A DNA stretch of 64,000 nucleotides from JAHBVH01 sp034432375 (GCA_034432375.1 DAOUCA010000001.1:12768-76767); one strand, 5' to 3'; counted from the first letter of the stretch, positions 8,055 to 16,494 are shown. The notes: generated by a model from the letters alone, not told the origin. Numbers and translations: made by a program.

Positions 8055-8321
8055 ATGAGCAAACTAAAGATGAGCATTGAATATTGCGTGGCTTGAAACT
8101 ACACTCCCCGTGCCGTCAGTTTGGCGGAAGAACTTATGCACAATTACACACCTGCAATCGAATCATTGACGCTCATTCCATCGAGTGGGGGGCGCTTTGA
8201 GGTCATCGCCGATCAGACTTTGATCTATAGTAAAAAGGCAACAGGCCGCCATGCCGAAGCCGGTGAGGTGGCTAAGCTCTTTGAAGAGAAGATGGCCGTC
8301 ACCGCACAACCGTTCAAATGA
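8055..8321 (+). CDS. Candidate selenoprotein, Rdx/SelW-like thioredoxin-fold protein
   Basis: 88 aa if the in-frame TGA at 8094-8096 is read as selenocysteine. A near-ideal Shine-Dalgarno AGGAGG (8043-8048) lies 6 nt before the ATG at 8055. The N-terminus IEYCVA-U-NYTPRA matches the redox motif of the Rdx family (SelT/SelW/SelH), where C-x-x-C or C-x-x-U follows the first strand. The sequence after the TGA stays in frame and keeps family features: LAEELM, then LIPSSGGRFEV, the typical [ST]GG[RA]FEV turn, and LIYSKK. The full length fits the family. Sequence both before and after the TGA is conserved-looking, so decay is unlikely. Alternatives are a sequencing error (TGC or TGT to TGA) or a recent nonsense mutation. 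No Sec machinery genes lie in the window. Confidence 0.75.
8097..8127 (+). promoter_or_regulatory. Possible bacterial SECIS-like hairpin after the TGA
   Basis: Bases 8108-8127 can fold as CC, a bulged GU, then GCCG pairing with UGGC and GG, leaving a six-base loop UCAGUU. The loop lies about 20-25 nt after the TGA, where bacterial SECIS loops sit, and it contains G and U with a bulged U in the 5' arm. The stem is short and was folded by eye, so this is tentative. Confidence 0.35.
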
Positions 8322-8327
8322 CAACTT

Positions 8328-8384
8328 AGATCTATCCAACAATTCGGTTATTGCCCAGCGAGAACAGAATTGTTGGATAGATCT
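8328..8384. terminator. Long hairpin downstream of the candidate selenoprotein gene
   Basis: Perfect 18-bp arms: AGATCTATCCAACAATTC (8328-8345) and its complement (8367-8384), with a 21-nt loop. It begins 7 nt after the stop at 8321, in the gap between convergent genes. There is no clear T-run, but its position suits a terminator or transcript-stabilising hairpin. Confidence 0.55.
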
Positions 8385-8406
8385 GTAGAAGCAGTCTATC
8401 GTCAGT

Positions 8407-8459
8407 AGACCGCCATGCTCTTTGGCTTCGACAAGCTCAGCAGCCGAGCATGGCGGTCT
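8407..8459. repeat. Palindrome enclosing a CTTCGACAAGCTCAGC repeat
   Basis: Arms AGACCGCCATGCTC (8407-8420) and GAGCATGGCGGTCT (8446-8459) enclose GGCTTCGACAAGCTCAGC. The same inner motif occurs near 17573 and twice near 34.2 kb. It lies just 3' of the Nif3-like gene and may end transcription from both sides. Confidence 0.6.
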
Positions 8460-8471
8460 GTTGATAGTCGA

Positions 8472-9224
8472 TTAAAGCCCCGTTGGCAGATCCACAAAGC
8501 TAAACTCCAACTCAAACTGCTCCTGTAGATGTTTGCCTAACGCCTGGACACCAACGGTCTCAGTCGTATAGTGTCCACCGTAGATTACGTTGAGACCGGC
8601 GTTTTGGGCATCATAATATTGGGCGTGGCTTGTCTCACCGGTAATATAGAGATCACAGCCCAACGCGGCTGCCTCCTCGATTTCGCGTGCGCCAAAGCCG
8701 CTCAAAATTCCCACTTTGTGAATGATTCGCGGGCCATGTGCCTGTACCAATTTAACTGGTCCCACATTTTGCTCAAAGCGGTCAACAACATAGTCAAGCT
8801 TGACACCGTGGTGATGAATCGCCAAGGCGGCTAATTTAACACCGTTGGCATTGCCCCACCAATCAATAATCTCTAGCCCCAAACGATGGGCCAATTCGGC
8901 GTTATTGCCAACTTCGCGGTGGGCATCGAGGGCGAGATGTGCCGCATACAGATTGAGCTCCGCCATCATAAAGGTACGGACCAACGCGCCGTAGCCACCA
9001 CGCAAAGGCTTGCTGCCTCCCCAGAAGATGCCGTGGTGTACGAGCATCAAATCTGCCTGTTGTGCAAGGGCCGCATCAACGCATGGTTGCTGGGCATCCA
9101 CCAGGCCAACGATGCGATTGACCTCTTCACGTCCCTCAATTTGTAGACCTTGTGGTCCGTAATCTTTGATTGCAGCGATGCCCAGATAGGTATCGAGATA
9201 GCTTACCAATTCTGTTCGCTTCAC
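8472..9224 (-). CDS. Nif3-like dinuclear metal centre protein
   Basis: 250 aa, the size of a single-domain NIF3/YbgI-type protein. It starts at a GTG preceded by GAGGAGT. Family signatures are visible: the N-terminal YLDTYLGIAAIKDYGPQGLQIEG, the metal-site histidines in LMLVHHGIFWGG and YAAHLALDAH, and the C-terminal YITGETSHAQYYDA and VIYGGHYTTETVG. These proteins form hexamers with two metal ions per subunit; a GTP cyclohydrolase I type 2 name is often attached but the reaction is not firmly established. The start lies 6 bp after the DUF951 gene, so the two are co-transcribed. Confidence 0.92.
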   Translation of the reverse strand: MKRTELVSYLDTYLGIAAIKDYGPQGLQIEGREEVNRIVGLVDAQQPCVDAALAQQADLMLVHHGIFWGGSKPLRGGYGALVRTFMMAELNLYAAHLALDAHREVGNNAELAHRLGLEIIDWWGNANGVKLAALAIHHHGVKLDYVVDRFEQNVGPVKLVQAHGPRIIHKVGILSGFGAREIEEAAALGCDLYITGETSHAQYYDAQNAGLNVIYGGHYTTETVGVQALGKHLQEQFELEFSFVDLPTGL

Positions 9225-9230
9225 TTTGCT

Positions 9231-9497
9231 TTACTCCTCATCCGGTACTGATCCTAACACTGATCCCGATGCTGCTCCCAGAGCAGAGGGGGGCACCGAT
9301 AGATCACCCCGCTGCAAAAAGCGTTTCGCTTGGCGGGCAAATTTCCGGCGGGGCAGTAGCACCCGTCGTTGACAGGTGCAGCAGGTTAGCCCTATGTCTG
9401 CACCAACTCGTACGATCTCCCATGTATAGCCACCACATGGATGCACCTTGCGCATTTCAACGATATCGCCAACATAGAGTTGTTCATAAATTTCCAT
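9231..9497 (-). CDS. DUF951 family protein
   Basis: 88 aa. It opens with the family signature VGDIVEMRKVHPCGGYTWEIVRVG, followed by a second cysteine pair CCTC and LPRRKF, giving the CxxG...CxxC pattern of this small, probably metal-binding, SH3-like protein. The last ~20 residues (SVPPSALGAASGSVLGSV) are a low-complexity extension beyond the usual ~65-aa length. Function is unknown; Firmicutes relatives sit near ribosome or chromosome-segregation genes. It lies 22 bp after the PIG-L gene and 6 bp before the Nif3-like gene. Confidence 0.9.
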   Translation of the reverse strand: MEIYEQLYVGDIVEMRKVHPCGGYTWEIVRVGADIGLTCCTCQRRVLLPRRKFARQAKRFLQRGDLSVPPSALGAASGSVLGSVPDEE

Positions 9498-9519
9498 AGG
9501 CTTTGCTCATTAACGCACC

Positions 9520-10368
9520 CTACGCCTCACGAAGGCCGGCAAAAAAATCTGTCTCAATCGTACCATTGGGGGCGGGGTAGGCGCGTGTGTAGGTTTCGTT
9601 TGCCATAAAGCGACGACGCATGATGCCTGGTAGGAAGCGTAAAAACCCCGGGCCACCGCTATATTGGCTGGCGTGTGCGACGCTGGCAGCTAATTTTTTG
9701 TCAAGATACCTCTCAACATTTACCTTGGTGTGGACAGGAGTATCCCAGCGGCTGATCTCGACAAGATCAATATCCTGGTTGCGGCCGAGCTTGGTTGGAT
9801 CCTGACGAAAGAGTGGCATGACCCTGACGATCAACTTCATTATGCGCTTATCAAACGCCGTATAATACAGTTTTTGGGGTATGTGGTTACGCCGACCAGC
9901 ATGGGAACGACTGCGCACAATGTGAAAGGCTGCCGTAACGGCTTCACAGCAGCGCACATGGTCCGGATGGCCATAGCCACCAAAAGGATCGTGGGTCAAG
10001 ATCACATCCGGCTGTAACCGATCAATATAGGAGATGATCTCCTGTGTCAATGTTTCTATCGGCTGCTGAATGAGCGCATCGGGATGTTGATTGGCTTCTG
10101 TCTTGCGCATGCCGCTGTCACGATAGGGCAACGACCAGATGGTTGTGACGCCAAGGGCAACCGCCGCATTTGACAATTCGGTCGAGCGTACCTGCGCCAA
10201 CGTTTCATGGGTAACAAATTTGGACCCCTCTTCGACGGAGCCGGCAATCCCATCGGTTGCAATGATCACATGTACCGCTTTGCCCTCGGCAGCATAGCGC
10301 GCCAATGTGCCACCAGAGCCAAAACTCTCATCATCCGGGTGTGCAAAGACACCTAATAGCGTCAACAT
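9520..10368 (-). CDS. PIG-L (LmbE-like) deacetylase
   Basis: 282 aa from the ATG at 10368. An in-frame GTG 12 nt upstream overlaps the AAGGTGG ribosome-binding site and is rejected. The zinc-binding signature AHPDDE is at residues 9-14 and the second motif, HPDHV, at about 133-137, with a further histidine in THDPFGGYGHPDH. This is the fold of N-acetylglucosaminyl-PI deacetylase, mycothiol and bacillithiol biosynthesis enzymes and other small-molecule amide hydrolases. The true substrate cannot be told. It heads the transcript with DUF951 and Nif3-like genes, but no thiol-cofactor glycosyltransferase or ligase is nearby. Confidence 0.9.
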   Translation of the reverse strand: MLTLLGVFAHPDDESFGSGGTLARYAAEGKAVHVIIATDGIAGSVEEGSKFVTHETLAQVRSTELSNAAVALGVTTIWSLPYRDSGMRKTEANQHPDALIQQPIETLTQEIISYIDRLQPDVILTHDPFGGYGHPDHVRCCEAVTAAFHIVRSRSHAGRRNHIPQKLYYTAFDKRIMKLIVRVMPLFRQDPTKLGRNQDIDLVEISRWDTPVHTKVNVERYLDKKLAASVAHASQYSGGPGFLRFLPGIMRRRFMANETYTRAYPAPNGTIETDFFAGLREA

Positions 10369-10519
10369 AAAAGAAACCACCTTACCATAAATCGCTCAAT
10401 CGATGCTAGTGAACCGTATTATCGATCAAAGGAGGGCAGGTGACAAGTATCTGCCTTACCATTCAAGGAACTATCCTGCGTAGAGGTGCGTCTCTCTAGT
10501 AGAAGCCCATCTTAAACGT

Positions 10520-10548
10520 TTGTGTAAACACGAGCTGCTTGCTACAAT
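10520..10548 (+). promoter_or_regulatory. Sigma70-type promoter candidate
   Basis: TTGTGT (10520-10525) and TACAAT (10543-10548) separated by 17 bp. It points toward the PIN-TRAM gene but lies about 345 nt upstream, so a long leader would result. Found by eye. Confidence 0.35.
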
Positions 10549-10811
10549 ACGATTTGTGTACCTTAAAGGTTCGACAAAGCGAATGGTCTTGTAGAGAAAG
10601 CGGATTTGGTCGTATGATTCTCGGCTTGGTGTAGTAGTAAACTGTGTTCAATTGCTCTGTTCAATAGTACATACATATACTGACAGGTGGCTCGAATTGT
10701 ATCAAAATAGGTAACAAGTTTTATTGCCTAACCCGTTATCATCTTACCGACGTTATCGCTACCGGTCATTTATGACACCAATCGTGTTGTAGCCGTAGTG
10801 TAGAACGTACG

Positions 10812-10860
10812 CTTACTGTGGACTTACTGTGGACTTACTGTGGACTTACTGTGGACTTAT
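10812..10860. repeat. 11-bp tandem repeat upstream of PIN-TRAM gene
   Basis: Four exact copies of CTTACTGTGGA (10812-10855) followed by a partial copy. The array ends about 33 bp before the start codon at 10893, so it would fall in the leader or promoter region. Confidence 0.9.
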
Positions 10861-10892
10861 CGAGAACATCTTACTATGATCGGAGAACTTTT

Positions 10893-11984
10893 ATGCGTTT
10901 TGGATCACTCCTGCGAGTGATGGGAACGCTGGTCTATGGCTTTATTGGCTGGGAACTGGGTGTTGCCTTGGCCAGAACAACATATCTTACAACAGAGTCA
11001 GCTCGCTATATCCTACCTGCAGCATTGGTCGGTAGCCTTTTGGGTTATTTATTGGCTCCTTGGCTCGTCATTGCACCAGCAAAAGCCGCCCGTAACTCAT
11101 TACGCACTGTGCCAACGGCCGATCTCATTGCCGGCACGTTTGGATTAGCAGCAGGACTTCTGATTGCAGCCTTGATCAGCTTTCCCGTGTCACAACTGCC
11201 TGCTCCCTTTGGCAGTATTTTACCGCTTATTGCTCTTATTATTATGGGGTACTTGGGAACAACCGTTGCCGTCTTGCGGCAAGAAGATCTCTTGACATTT
11301 TTCCGTTTGGGCCAGAATGAAATGGATCTCCCCAAACGCGCAACGCGCCTGGGCACGGCAAGCGTCAGTCGCAATGGAACCATAGCGGCACCAAGCCAGC
11401 AATTATTGTTAGATACGAGTGTAATAATTGATGGGCGGATCGCCGATATTGCGCAGACTGGCTTTATCCCGGGAGAGCTGGTCGTACCTCGGTTTGTGCT
11501 CAATGAACTGCAATATATTGCTGATTCGTCGGATACCTTGCGGCGCAACCGAGGGCGACGTGGGCTGGAGATTCTTGATCGACTGCAAAGTAGCGGTGAT
11601 GTCACGATCCATTTTATTGATCAAGACCCACAGGACGCCCAACAGGTTGATGATAAGTTGATCAGTCTGGGATTGTTATTAGACGCCGCGATTCTCACCA
11701 ATGATTACAACCTCAATCGCGTCGCCAGTTTACAGGGCGTCAAGGTGCTCAATATCAATGAATTGGCAAACTCCGTCAAAGCAATTCTATTGCCTGGAGA
11801 AGAGTTGCCACTACAGATTATTCAGGAAGGCAAGGAGTCGGGACAAGGTGTCGGCTTCTTAGATGATGGTACGATGGTTGTCGTGGAAAATGGTCGGCGC
11901 TATCTTAACCAGGAAGTGCTTGTCCAAGTCACCAAAGTTTTACAGACCAACGCCGGCCGCTTAATCTTTGCTACGCCGGAATAA
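10893..11984 (+). CDS. Membrane-anchored PIN/TRAM-domain protein (YacL-like)
   Basis: 363 aa from the ATG at 10893, preceded by GGAG; an upstream in-frame start falls inside the tandem repeat. Four hydrophobic segments span residues ~5-135. The PIN nuclease-like domain begins with LLLDTSVIIDGR (about 168-179) and keeps later acidic positions (FVLNELQYIADS, AILTNDYNLNRVA). A TRAM RNA-binding domain closes the protein (GVGFLDDGTMVVVENGRRYL). This is the architecture of YacL, seen near cysS/ispD genes in Firmicutes and Actinobacteria. The acidic residues suggest an RNase, but activity is not established. It is followed by inverted repeats. Confidence 0.9.
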   Translation: MRFGSLLRVMGTLVYGFIGWELGVALARTTYLTTESARYILPAALVGSLLGYLLAPWLVIAPAKAARNSLRTVPTADLIAGTFGLAAGLLIAALISFPVSQLPAPFGSILPLIALIIMGYLGTTVAVLRQEDLLTFFRLGQNEMDLPKRATRLGTASVSRNGTIAAPSQQLLLDTSVIIDGRIADIAQTGFIPGELVVPRFVLNELQYIADSSDTLRRNRGRRGLEILDRLQSSGDVTIHFIDQDPQDAQQVDDKLISLGLLLDAAILTNDYNLNRVASLQGVKVLNINELANSVKAILLPGEELPLQIIQEGKESGQGVGFLDDGTMVVVENGRRYLNQEVLVQVTKVLQTNAGRLIFATPE

Positions 11985-11987
11985 AGC

Positions 11988-12120
11988 TACCTATACTCAC
12001 TATCAAAATTGACACTTTGTACCTTTCAGTAGAGAATGTTCCCCGCATCGATGTTCTGCTAACCATTTTGAGAAACATTCTCTACGTAAGGTCTCTTATC
12101 CGGTAGAGCTGAGTATAGAG
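11988..12120. terminator. Nested inverted repeats after PIN-TRAM gene
   Basis: Inner arms GTAGAGAATGTT (12029-12040) and AACATTCTCTAC (12074-12085), with an outer CTATACTC / GAGTATAG pair near 11991 and 12111. This fills the gap before the next gene and could terminate transcription or be a small palindromic element. Confidence 0.45.
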
Positions 12121-12127
12121 GTGAATT

Positions 12128-13750
12128 TTGTTTGCATTCTCATTGCCGAAGGGGTTGCCAGGTGGCAGCCGTACTGTCTGGAGCCGACTACCACTTCAAC
12201 CGCTAGCTGCTGGTCCGTTAACGCCATTTAGCTATAGTCTCCTCGAAGAGGTTGCCAAGCGTGCTTGGTATCAATATTTCGACGAGTTAGGCTTTGAGCC
12301 CATGCCTCGCGCGCGCATTTTGCAACAGGTGAATGGCTATCCCTATCTCAATCTGACGCTCTCTGCGCAGCGTGATGTCGAATTGGCCGGTGTGGAACCA
12401 CTGACTCTGCTGCTTGACGGCGAACGTTTTCCCCTTGTGCGTTATGAAAAGCCCAGTTTTTTTGCGGGCATCAAACTAGGTCGGAATCGCAAAAAAATTA
12501 CGACAACTCTGGCTCGCTACGCAGAGGAATTGCCTGCCATCAACCAGAAATCGGAAACATGGTCGGCCAAGACAAAAGAGCTACGGTGGACGCAAGCGGA
12601 TGTCCTGCAGGTGATGGAGGAGATCGAGCGGGTTAGTGCAAGTAGTTTTAAACTCTTTTTTGCGGCGCGCCACAATTTGGAATGGATCTACAATCGGCTC
12701 TTATGGCTCACCCAAGATCGGCGGCCCTATCCAGCCAATTTGTCGCTCATTAACAACTGCCTTGGTGCGTTGACCACCGTGCACGAAACGACAATGGCGG
12801 AGCAGTTACTTGCGCTTGGGGCCTTGGCCGCAGCTGACCCCGTTGTCGTGGATTGGCTGCACAATGGTGATTTTGCCGGTTGGGAAACGCAGTTGCCACG
12901 CCCCATGTGCGAGGCCATTCAGCACTTTTTAGTGCAGTATGGTCATCGCACAGCTAACGAAGCAGAGATCGCCCAGGAGCGTTGGGAAAGTAACCCTTGT
13001 CTGCTCTTTTCTAGCTTAACTGCCTATCTCCAAACCGCGCCAACGCGCTCGGCCCATCAACCGCCGACAGAACCTTTACAAAATTTACTGGAAGCGGTGG
13101 ATGGCGCGGCAAAAAAAGAAGTGCAACTACTAACCGCCCAATTGCGCCATTTGCTGCAATTACAAAGTCAGGCACTTCATGCCTTTGCCTATGCGTTGGC
13201 CGGCACACGCCGGTGGGCGTTGGCCGCAGCCGGCGAAGCAATGGCCGACGGTCGCTTACAACAGCGCGAAGATGTCTTCTTTTTTGCGCTTGAAGAGGTT
13301 AAGCAGATGATGACTGGCGAGTGGAACATTAGTGCACGTAGTGAGATCCAAGCGACCTGTGAGAAGCGTAGAATGACCTATATGCAATGGCAAAGTGCGC
13401 CTTCGCCCTGGGTATTGGTCGGTGAGAATGTAGCGGTGCCTGTTGGCGGCTCGGGCTTGCCGGTCGTCAGCGGCCAAGCGACAGGGCCGTTACGCCGTTG
13501 GCCGCCCCCTGCTCCTGTGCAGGATAATGGGGCGATTATTGGGGTACAGCAACTCAACAGTGGCTGCTCGTTAATCCTACCTTTTGCTCTGGCGCTTGTG
13601 GCCGCCAATGGCACACCGCTTGATCCAATTGTCGTCGCTGCTCGTACTTGGCAGGTGCCCACGGTGGTTGCTCTGGGTGCTCAATTTGACAACTTGGTTG
13701 AAGGTGCCCAAACAACTGTCCACGGCGATAGTGGCATGGTTGATCAATAG
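12128..13750 (+). CDS. PEP-utilizing-enzyme-like protein lacking the catalytic His
   Basis: 540 aa from a TTG with GAGGTG just upstream. Residues ~25-100 (PLTPFSYSLLEEVAKRAWYQ) and the helical middle resemble the region before the swivelling domain in rifampicin phosphotransferase and PEP-synthase relatives. The last ~80 residues match the phosphohistidine swivel domain: LPFALALVAANGTPLDPIVVAA, then VPTVVALG and HGDSGMV. In active enzymes this segment reads T-E-x-G-G-x-x-S-H-x-A-I-V-A-R. Here the His position falls on DP, so phosphotransfer is not expected. The ATP-grasp domain is also absent. It is probably a pseudoenzyme or regulatory remnant with an intact reading frame; function unknown. 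Confidence 0.7.
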   Translation: MFAFSLPKGLPGGSRTVWSRLPLQPLAAGPLTPFSYSLLEEVAKRAWYQYFDELGFEPMPRARILQQVNGYPYLNLTLSAQRDVELAGVEPLTLLLDGERFPLVRYEKPSFFAGIKLGRNRKKITTTLARYAEELPAINQKSETWSAKTKELRWTQADVLQVMEEIERVSASSFKLFFAARHNLEWIYNRLLWLTQDRRPYPANLSLINNCLGALTTVHETTMAEQLLALGALAAADPVVVDWLHNGDFAGWETQLPRPMCEAIQHFLVQYGHRTANEAEIAQERWESNPCLLFSSLTAYLQTAPTRSAHQPPTEPLQNLLEAVDGAAKKEVQLLTAQLRHLLQLQSQALHAFAYALAGTRRWALAAAGEAMADGRLQQREDVFFFALEEVKQMMTGEWNISARSEIQATCEKRRMTYMQWQSAPSPWVLVGENVAVPVGGSGLPVVSGQATGPLRRWPPPAPVQDNGAIIGVQQLNSGCSLILPFALALVAANGTPLDPIVVAARTWQVPTVVALGAQFDNLVEGAQTTVHGDSGMVDQ

Positions 13751-13905
13751 GAGGTTAAGAGTAGTTTAAGAGGGCTGTTTCCAGATCCGAAGTATGATAT
13801 ACTCCTCAAATCCCCCAGTGCAAATACACTGTAAATTCAGGTTTTATCAGTCAAACCATGCCTCCCTACATCGAATCGCATTGCATTGAAGCCTAGGAGG
13901 AATCC

Positions 13906-15012
13906 ATGACAAGCAGTTGGGAATTACTCGCAACCACGGTTGCCAATGTCGGTGAGCTAGATGCTTCGCTCATGGAAATGGCCGGCAACCGGCAGTTGCA
14001 ATTGTCCAAACCAGTAAATGCGCTGGGCAGCCTAGAGCGGCTTAGTATTCGTCTGGCAGGAATCACAGGGCAGCTCTCCCCTGCGCTACGGCCTCGTACC
14101 GTGATCATCTGCGCGGCGGATCATGGAATCACACAGGAAGGGGTCAGTGCTTTTCCATCGATTGCAACGGCGCAGATGGTCCGGAATTGTCTGGCCGGTG
14201 ACGCTGGGGTAAATGTGTTGGCCCGTCAGTTTGATGTTACCGTGAAGGTGCTGGATGTGGGTGTGGCCGAAGTGTTGCCCGATCATCCCCATTTGTACAA
14301 ACATAAAATTCGGTTGGGTACCAAAAATTTTGCAAGCGAAGAGGCGATGACGCGTCAAGAGGCTGTCCACGCCATTGAAGCGGGTATTCAAACAGCTTTG
14401 ATGGAAGTGGAAGCTGGTGCTAACCTGTTAATTGCTGGCGATATTGGGGTGGGTAGCACCACATCTGCTTCGGCAATTGCGGCATTGATGAGCGAATTAC
14501 CCGTTTCGCAAGTTACCGGTATGGGCACCGGCATCGGTCTTTTGGGGTGGCGGCGTAAATGCGAAGTAATTGAGCGTGCGCTTGCACTCCACCTGCCTGA
14601 TGCCAACGATCCCATTGATGTCTTGAGCAAAGTGGGTGGCTTTGAAATTGCGGCCATGGTTGGCGTGATCATTGGCGGGGCGTCATTACGGGTCCCGATC
14701 CTGCTTGATGGCCTTGTCTCAACCGCTGCCGCGGCTGTTGCTGCCAAACTGTGTGTTGGCACCAAGTCCTTTATGATCGCCGGCCATTGCGGTGTAGAGC
14801 CCGGCCATGCTGTCCTACTCGAGCACCTTGATCTGTCCCCAATTCTCGCATTGGATCTGGCATTGGGCGAAGGAGTGGGCTCGATTCTCGCAACTTCAAT
14901 TTTGGAGGCCGCTGTCGCAACGCTCAACCAGATGGCTACCTTTGATGAGGCAAAATTTGACCGCCCACGTTCACTAGAATCGACACTCCATTGGGAACCC
15001 ACCTTTGCGTAG
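13906..15012 (+). CDS. cobT: Nicotinate-nucleotide--dimethylbenzimidazole phosphoribosyltransferase
   Basis: 368 aa, close to the usual ~350. AGGAGG (13895-13900) sits 5 nt before the ATG. CobT signatures run through the chain: LSIRLAGITGQ, VIICAADHGITQEGVSAFP, GDAGVNVLARQF, the phosphate/base-binding GDIGVGSTTSASAIA and GTGIG, then GHCGVEPGHAVLLEHL and LGEGVGS with the catalytic glutamate. It transfers phosphoribose from NaMN to the lower ligand DMB, giving alpha-ribazole phosphate for the cobalamin nucleotide loop. No other cob genes and no recognisable cobalamin riboswitch lie nearby, so it is an isolated pathway gene here. Confidence 0.96.
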   Translation: MTSSWELLATTVANVGELDASLMEMAGNRQLQLSKPVNALGSLERLSIRLAGITGQLSPALRPRTVIICAADHGITQEGVSAFPSIATAQMVRNCLAGDAGVNVLARQFDVTVKVLDVGVAEVLPDHPHLYKHKIRLGTKNFASEEAMTRQEAVHAIEAGIQTALMEVEAGANLLIAGDIGVGSTTSASAIAALMSELPVSQVTGMGTGIGLLGWRRKCEVIERALALHLPDANDPIDVLSKVGGFEIAAMVGVIIGGASLRVPILLDGLVSTAAAAVAAKLCVGTKSFMIAGHCGVEPGHAVLLEHLDLSPILALDLALGEGVGSILATSILEAAVATLNQMATFDEAKFDRPRSLESTLHWEPTFA

Positions 15013-15042
15013 AGTAGAGATATCTTAGGTTAACAAATACCT

Positions 15043-16260
15043 CTATTGGGCTTTGTTGTGAAGCATTTTTAGAATCGCATCACTATACGTTTTTGCCTTC
15101 CATGGACCAATTTCGGGGATCTCTAAGATTTCTGCTTCCGAGTGGGGCATACGCTGCGCCAGGGAGAGCAGAATGCTATTGCTGAAGATGATTTCTGGGG
15201 TTACGCCCCGTTTTTCGGCCATACTAGTACGCCACTGGCGCAATGTATCGTAGCGCCGTTGAACTGCTTTTTCCAGATCCTGGCGCTCATTGCTCGGTGT
15301 TTCTGGCACTGGACGTTGTTGCCCATCGGCGACTGCGGCCAACAACGCATTGCCATATTGTTGGATCTGTTTTTCGCCTAGCCCCTCAATTTGAGTAAGG
15401 TCGGTTATCTGTTGCGGCCGTGCAAGGGCCAAGGCGGCCAGCGTCTGATCGGTGGCAATCTTGAAGGGAGGACGATCCCGTCGTTGCGCTTCCGCTTCGC
15501 GCCACTGCCACAATGCTTCTAATAGACCATGCTCTGTGCGAGGAAGATCACGCGTCTGCCGCATCTGCCAAAAAGAGCGGTGCGTACTCTCTCGTTCGTT
15601 ATAGTCGATGAGACGTAACATTGTAAATGCTTCTTGGGCTTCTTCCCACCGACCGACCGCTTTTAACTCTTCGATCATCCTCGCCCGTAAAGCGGGTAAA
15701 AAGTGCGTATCCATTTGTGCATAGACGATCTGCTGCGTTGTCAATGGGCGACGCCCCCAATCGGTACGCTGCATTCGTTTATCGCTGACCACGCCAAAGT
15801 GGTTCTGCAACATTGCCGCTAGTCCAACTTGCTTCCAGCCCAAAATACGCGCAGCCAGTTGCGTGTCAAATAGCGTATGAAACTGAAAATCGAAGTCGCG
15901 CTGTAAGATCAGGATGTCATTGTCTGCCGCGTGCATAATGACTTCAACCTGCGGATCTTTTAACCTCTCACCAAGTGCTTGTAGCTGTTTCAGTGCCAAC
16001 GGGTCAACCAGGTAATCGGTAACCTCTGCCGGATCAGGCTTCTGTGCATCGGCAAAGGTGGTCAATTGGATCAAACAAACTTTGGGATAGTAGCGAAAGA
16101 GGCTGTTGCTTTCCGTATCAAGCGCAATCAACGACTGCCCTTGTAGATGATCGATCATCTTGTGAAAGGCCGCGACTTTGTTGACTAAAATTGGGGCATT
16201 GACCACCGGTTGGGCAACCGGATCGAGCGTGGCTTGTGCCACTTGGGGATTACGACTCAT
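15043..16260 (-). CDS. rnd: Ribonuclease D
   Basis: 405 aa from the ATG at 16260; a TTG 12 nt upstream with AGGA before it is an alternative start. The 3'-5' exonuclease DEDD residues are visible: ALDTESNS (exo I), MHAADNDILIL (exo II) and VYAQMDTHFL (exo III, the Y-x-x-x-D type). HRDC domains follow, a first with TDQTLAALALARPQQ and a second with TPEIIFSNSILLSLA. RNase D trims the 3' ends of tRNA and other stable RNAs. It is a single gene, convergent with cobT and divergent from corA. Confidence 0.95.
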   Translation of the reverse strand: MSRNPQVAQATLDPVAQPVVNAPILVNKVAAFHKMIDHLQGQSLIALDTESNSLFRYYPKVCLIQLTTFADAQKPDPAEVTDYLVDPLALKQLQALGERLKDPQVEVIMHAADNDILILQRDFDFQFHTLFDTQLAARILGWKQVGLAAMLQNHFGVVSDKRMQRTDWGRRPLTTQQIVYAQMDTHFLPALRARMIEELKAVGRWEEAQEAFTMLRLIDYNERESTHRSFWQMRQTRDLPRTEHGLLEALWQWREAEAQRRDRPPFKIATDQTLAALALARPQQITDLTQIEGLGEKQIQQYGNALLAAVADGQQRPVPETPSNERQDLEKAVQRRYDTLRQWRTSMAEKRGVTPEIIFSNSILLSLAQRMPHSEAEILEIPEIGPWKAKTYSDAILKMLHNKAQ

Positions 16261-16494
16261 GACAATTTTCAAATGTTCCTATCTGCTTACAGTTACCCCT
16301 AATCAGCCTATCAATCTTACTGTGTGTCGCACGATGTGTCAAACAGTCGCTCCCTCCCTTTACCATTTTCTTGCGAGGATACCCGCTCTCCGCTATGATA
16401 CTTGGAAATTCTTAGGGCTTGCACCCTGCTGGGTATAGCTACCAAAGATAGCTACCAAAGCAGGCAAACCTGACACCTTGAGGTAATCCCAACG

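Larger units (their letters stand above)
10369..10892. other. Divergent intergenic region with promoter-like boxes
   Basis: About 520 bp between two divergent genes, with no gene seen. It holds candidate plus-strand promoters (see 10520-10548), another weaker pair TTGTAG (10589) and TATGAT (10613) with 18-bp spacing, and an 11-bp tandem array next to the downstream gene. Confidence 0.5.

Noticed and set aside
8121..8321. A short gene starting after the TGA, at 8121
   Set aside because: It would begin at a TTG without a ribosome-binding site and lose the Cys-x-x-x redox motif, while a strong Shine-Dalgarno lies at 8043-8048.
10812..10860. CRISPR-like array
   Set aside because: Direct tandem 11-bp units without spacers.
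13760..13905. Cobalamin riboswitch before cobT
   Set aside because: The gap is short and no B12-box-like sequence was found by eye.
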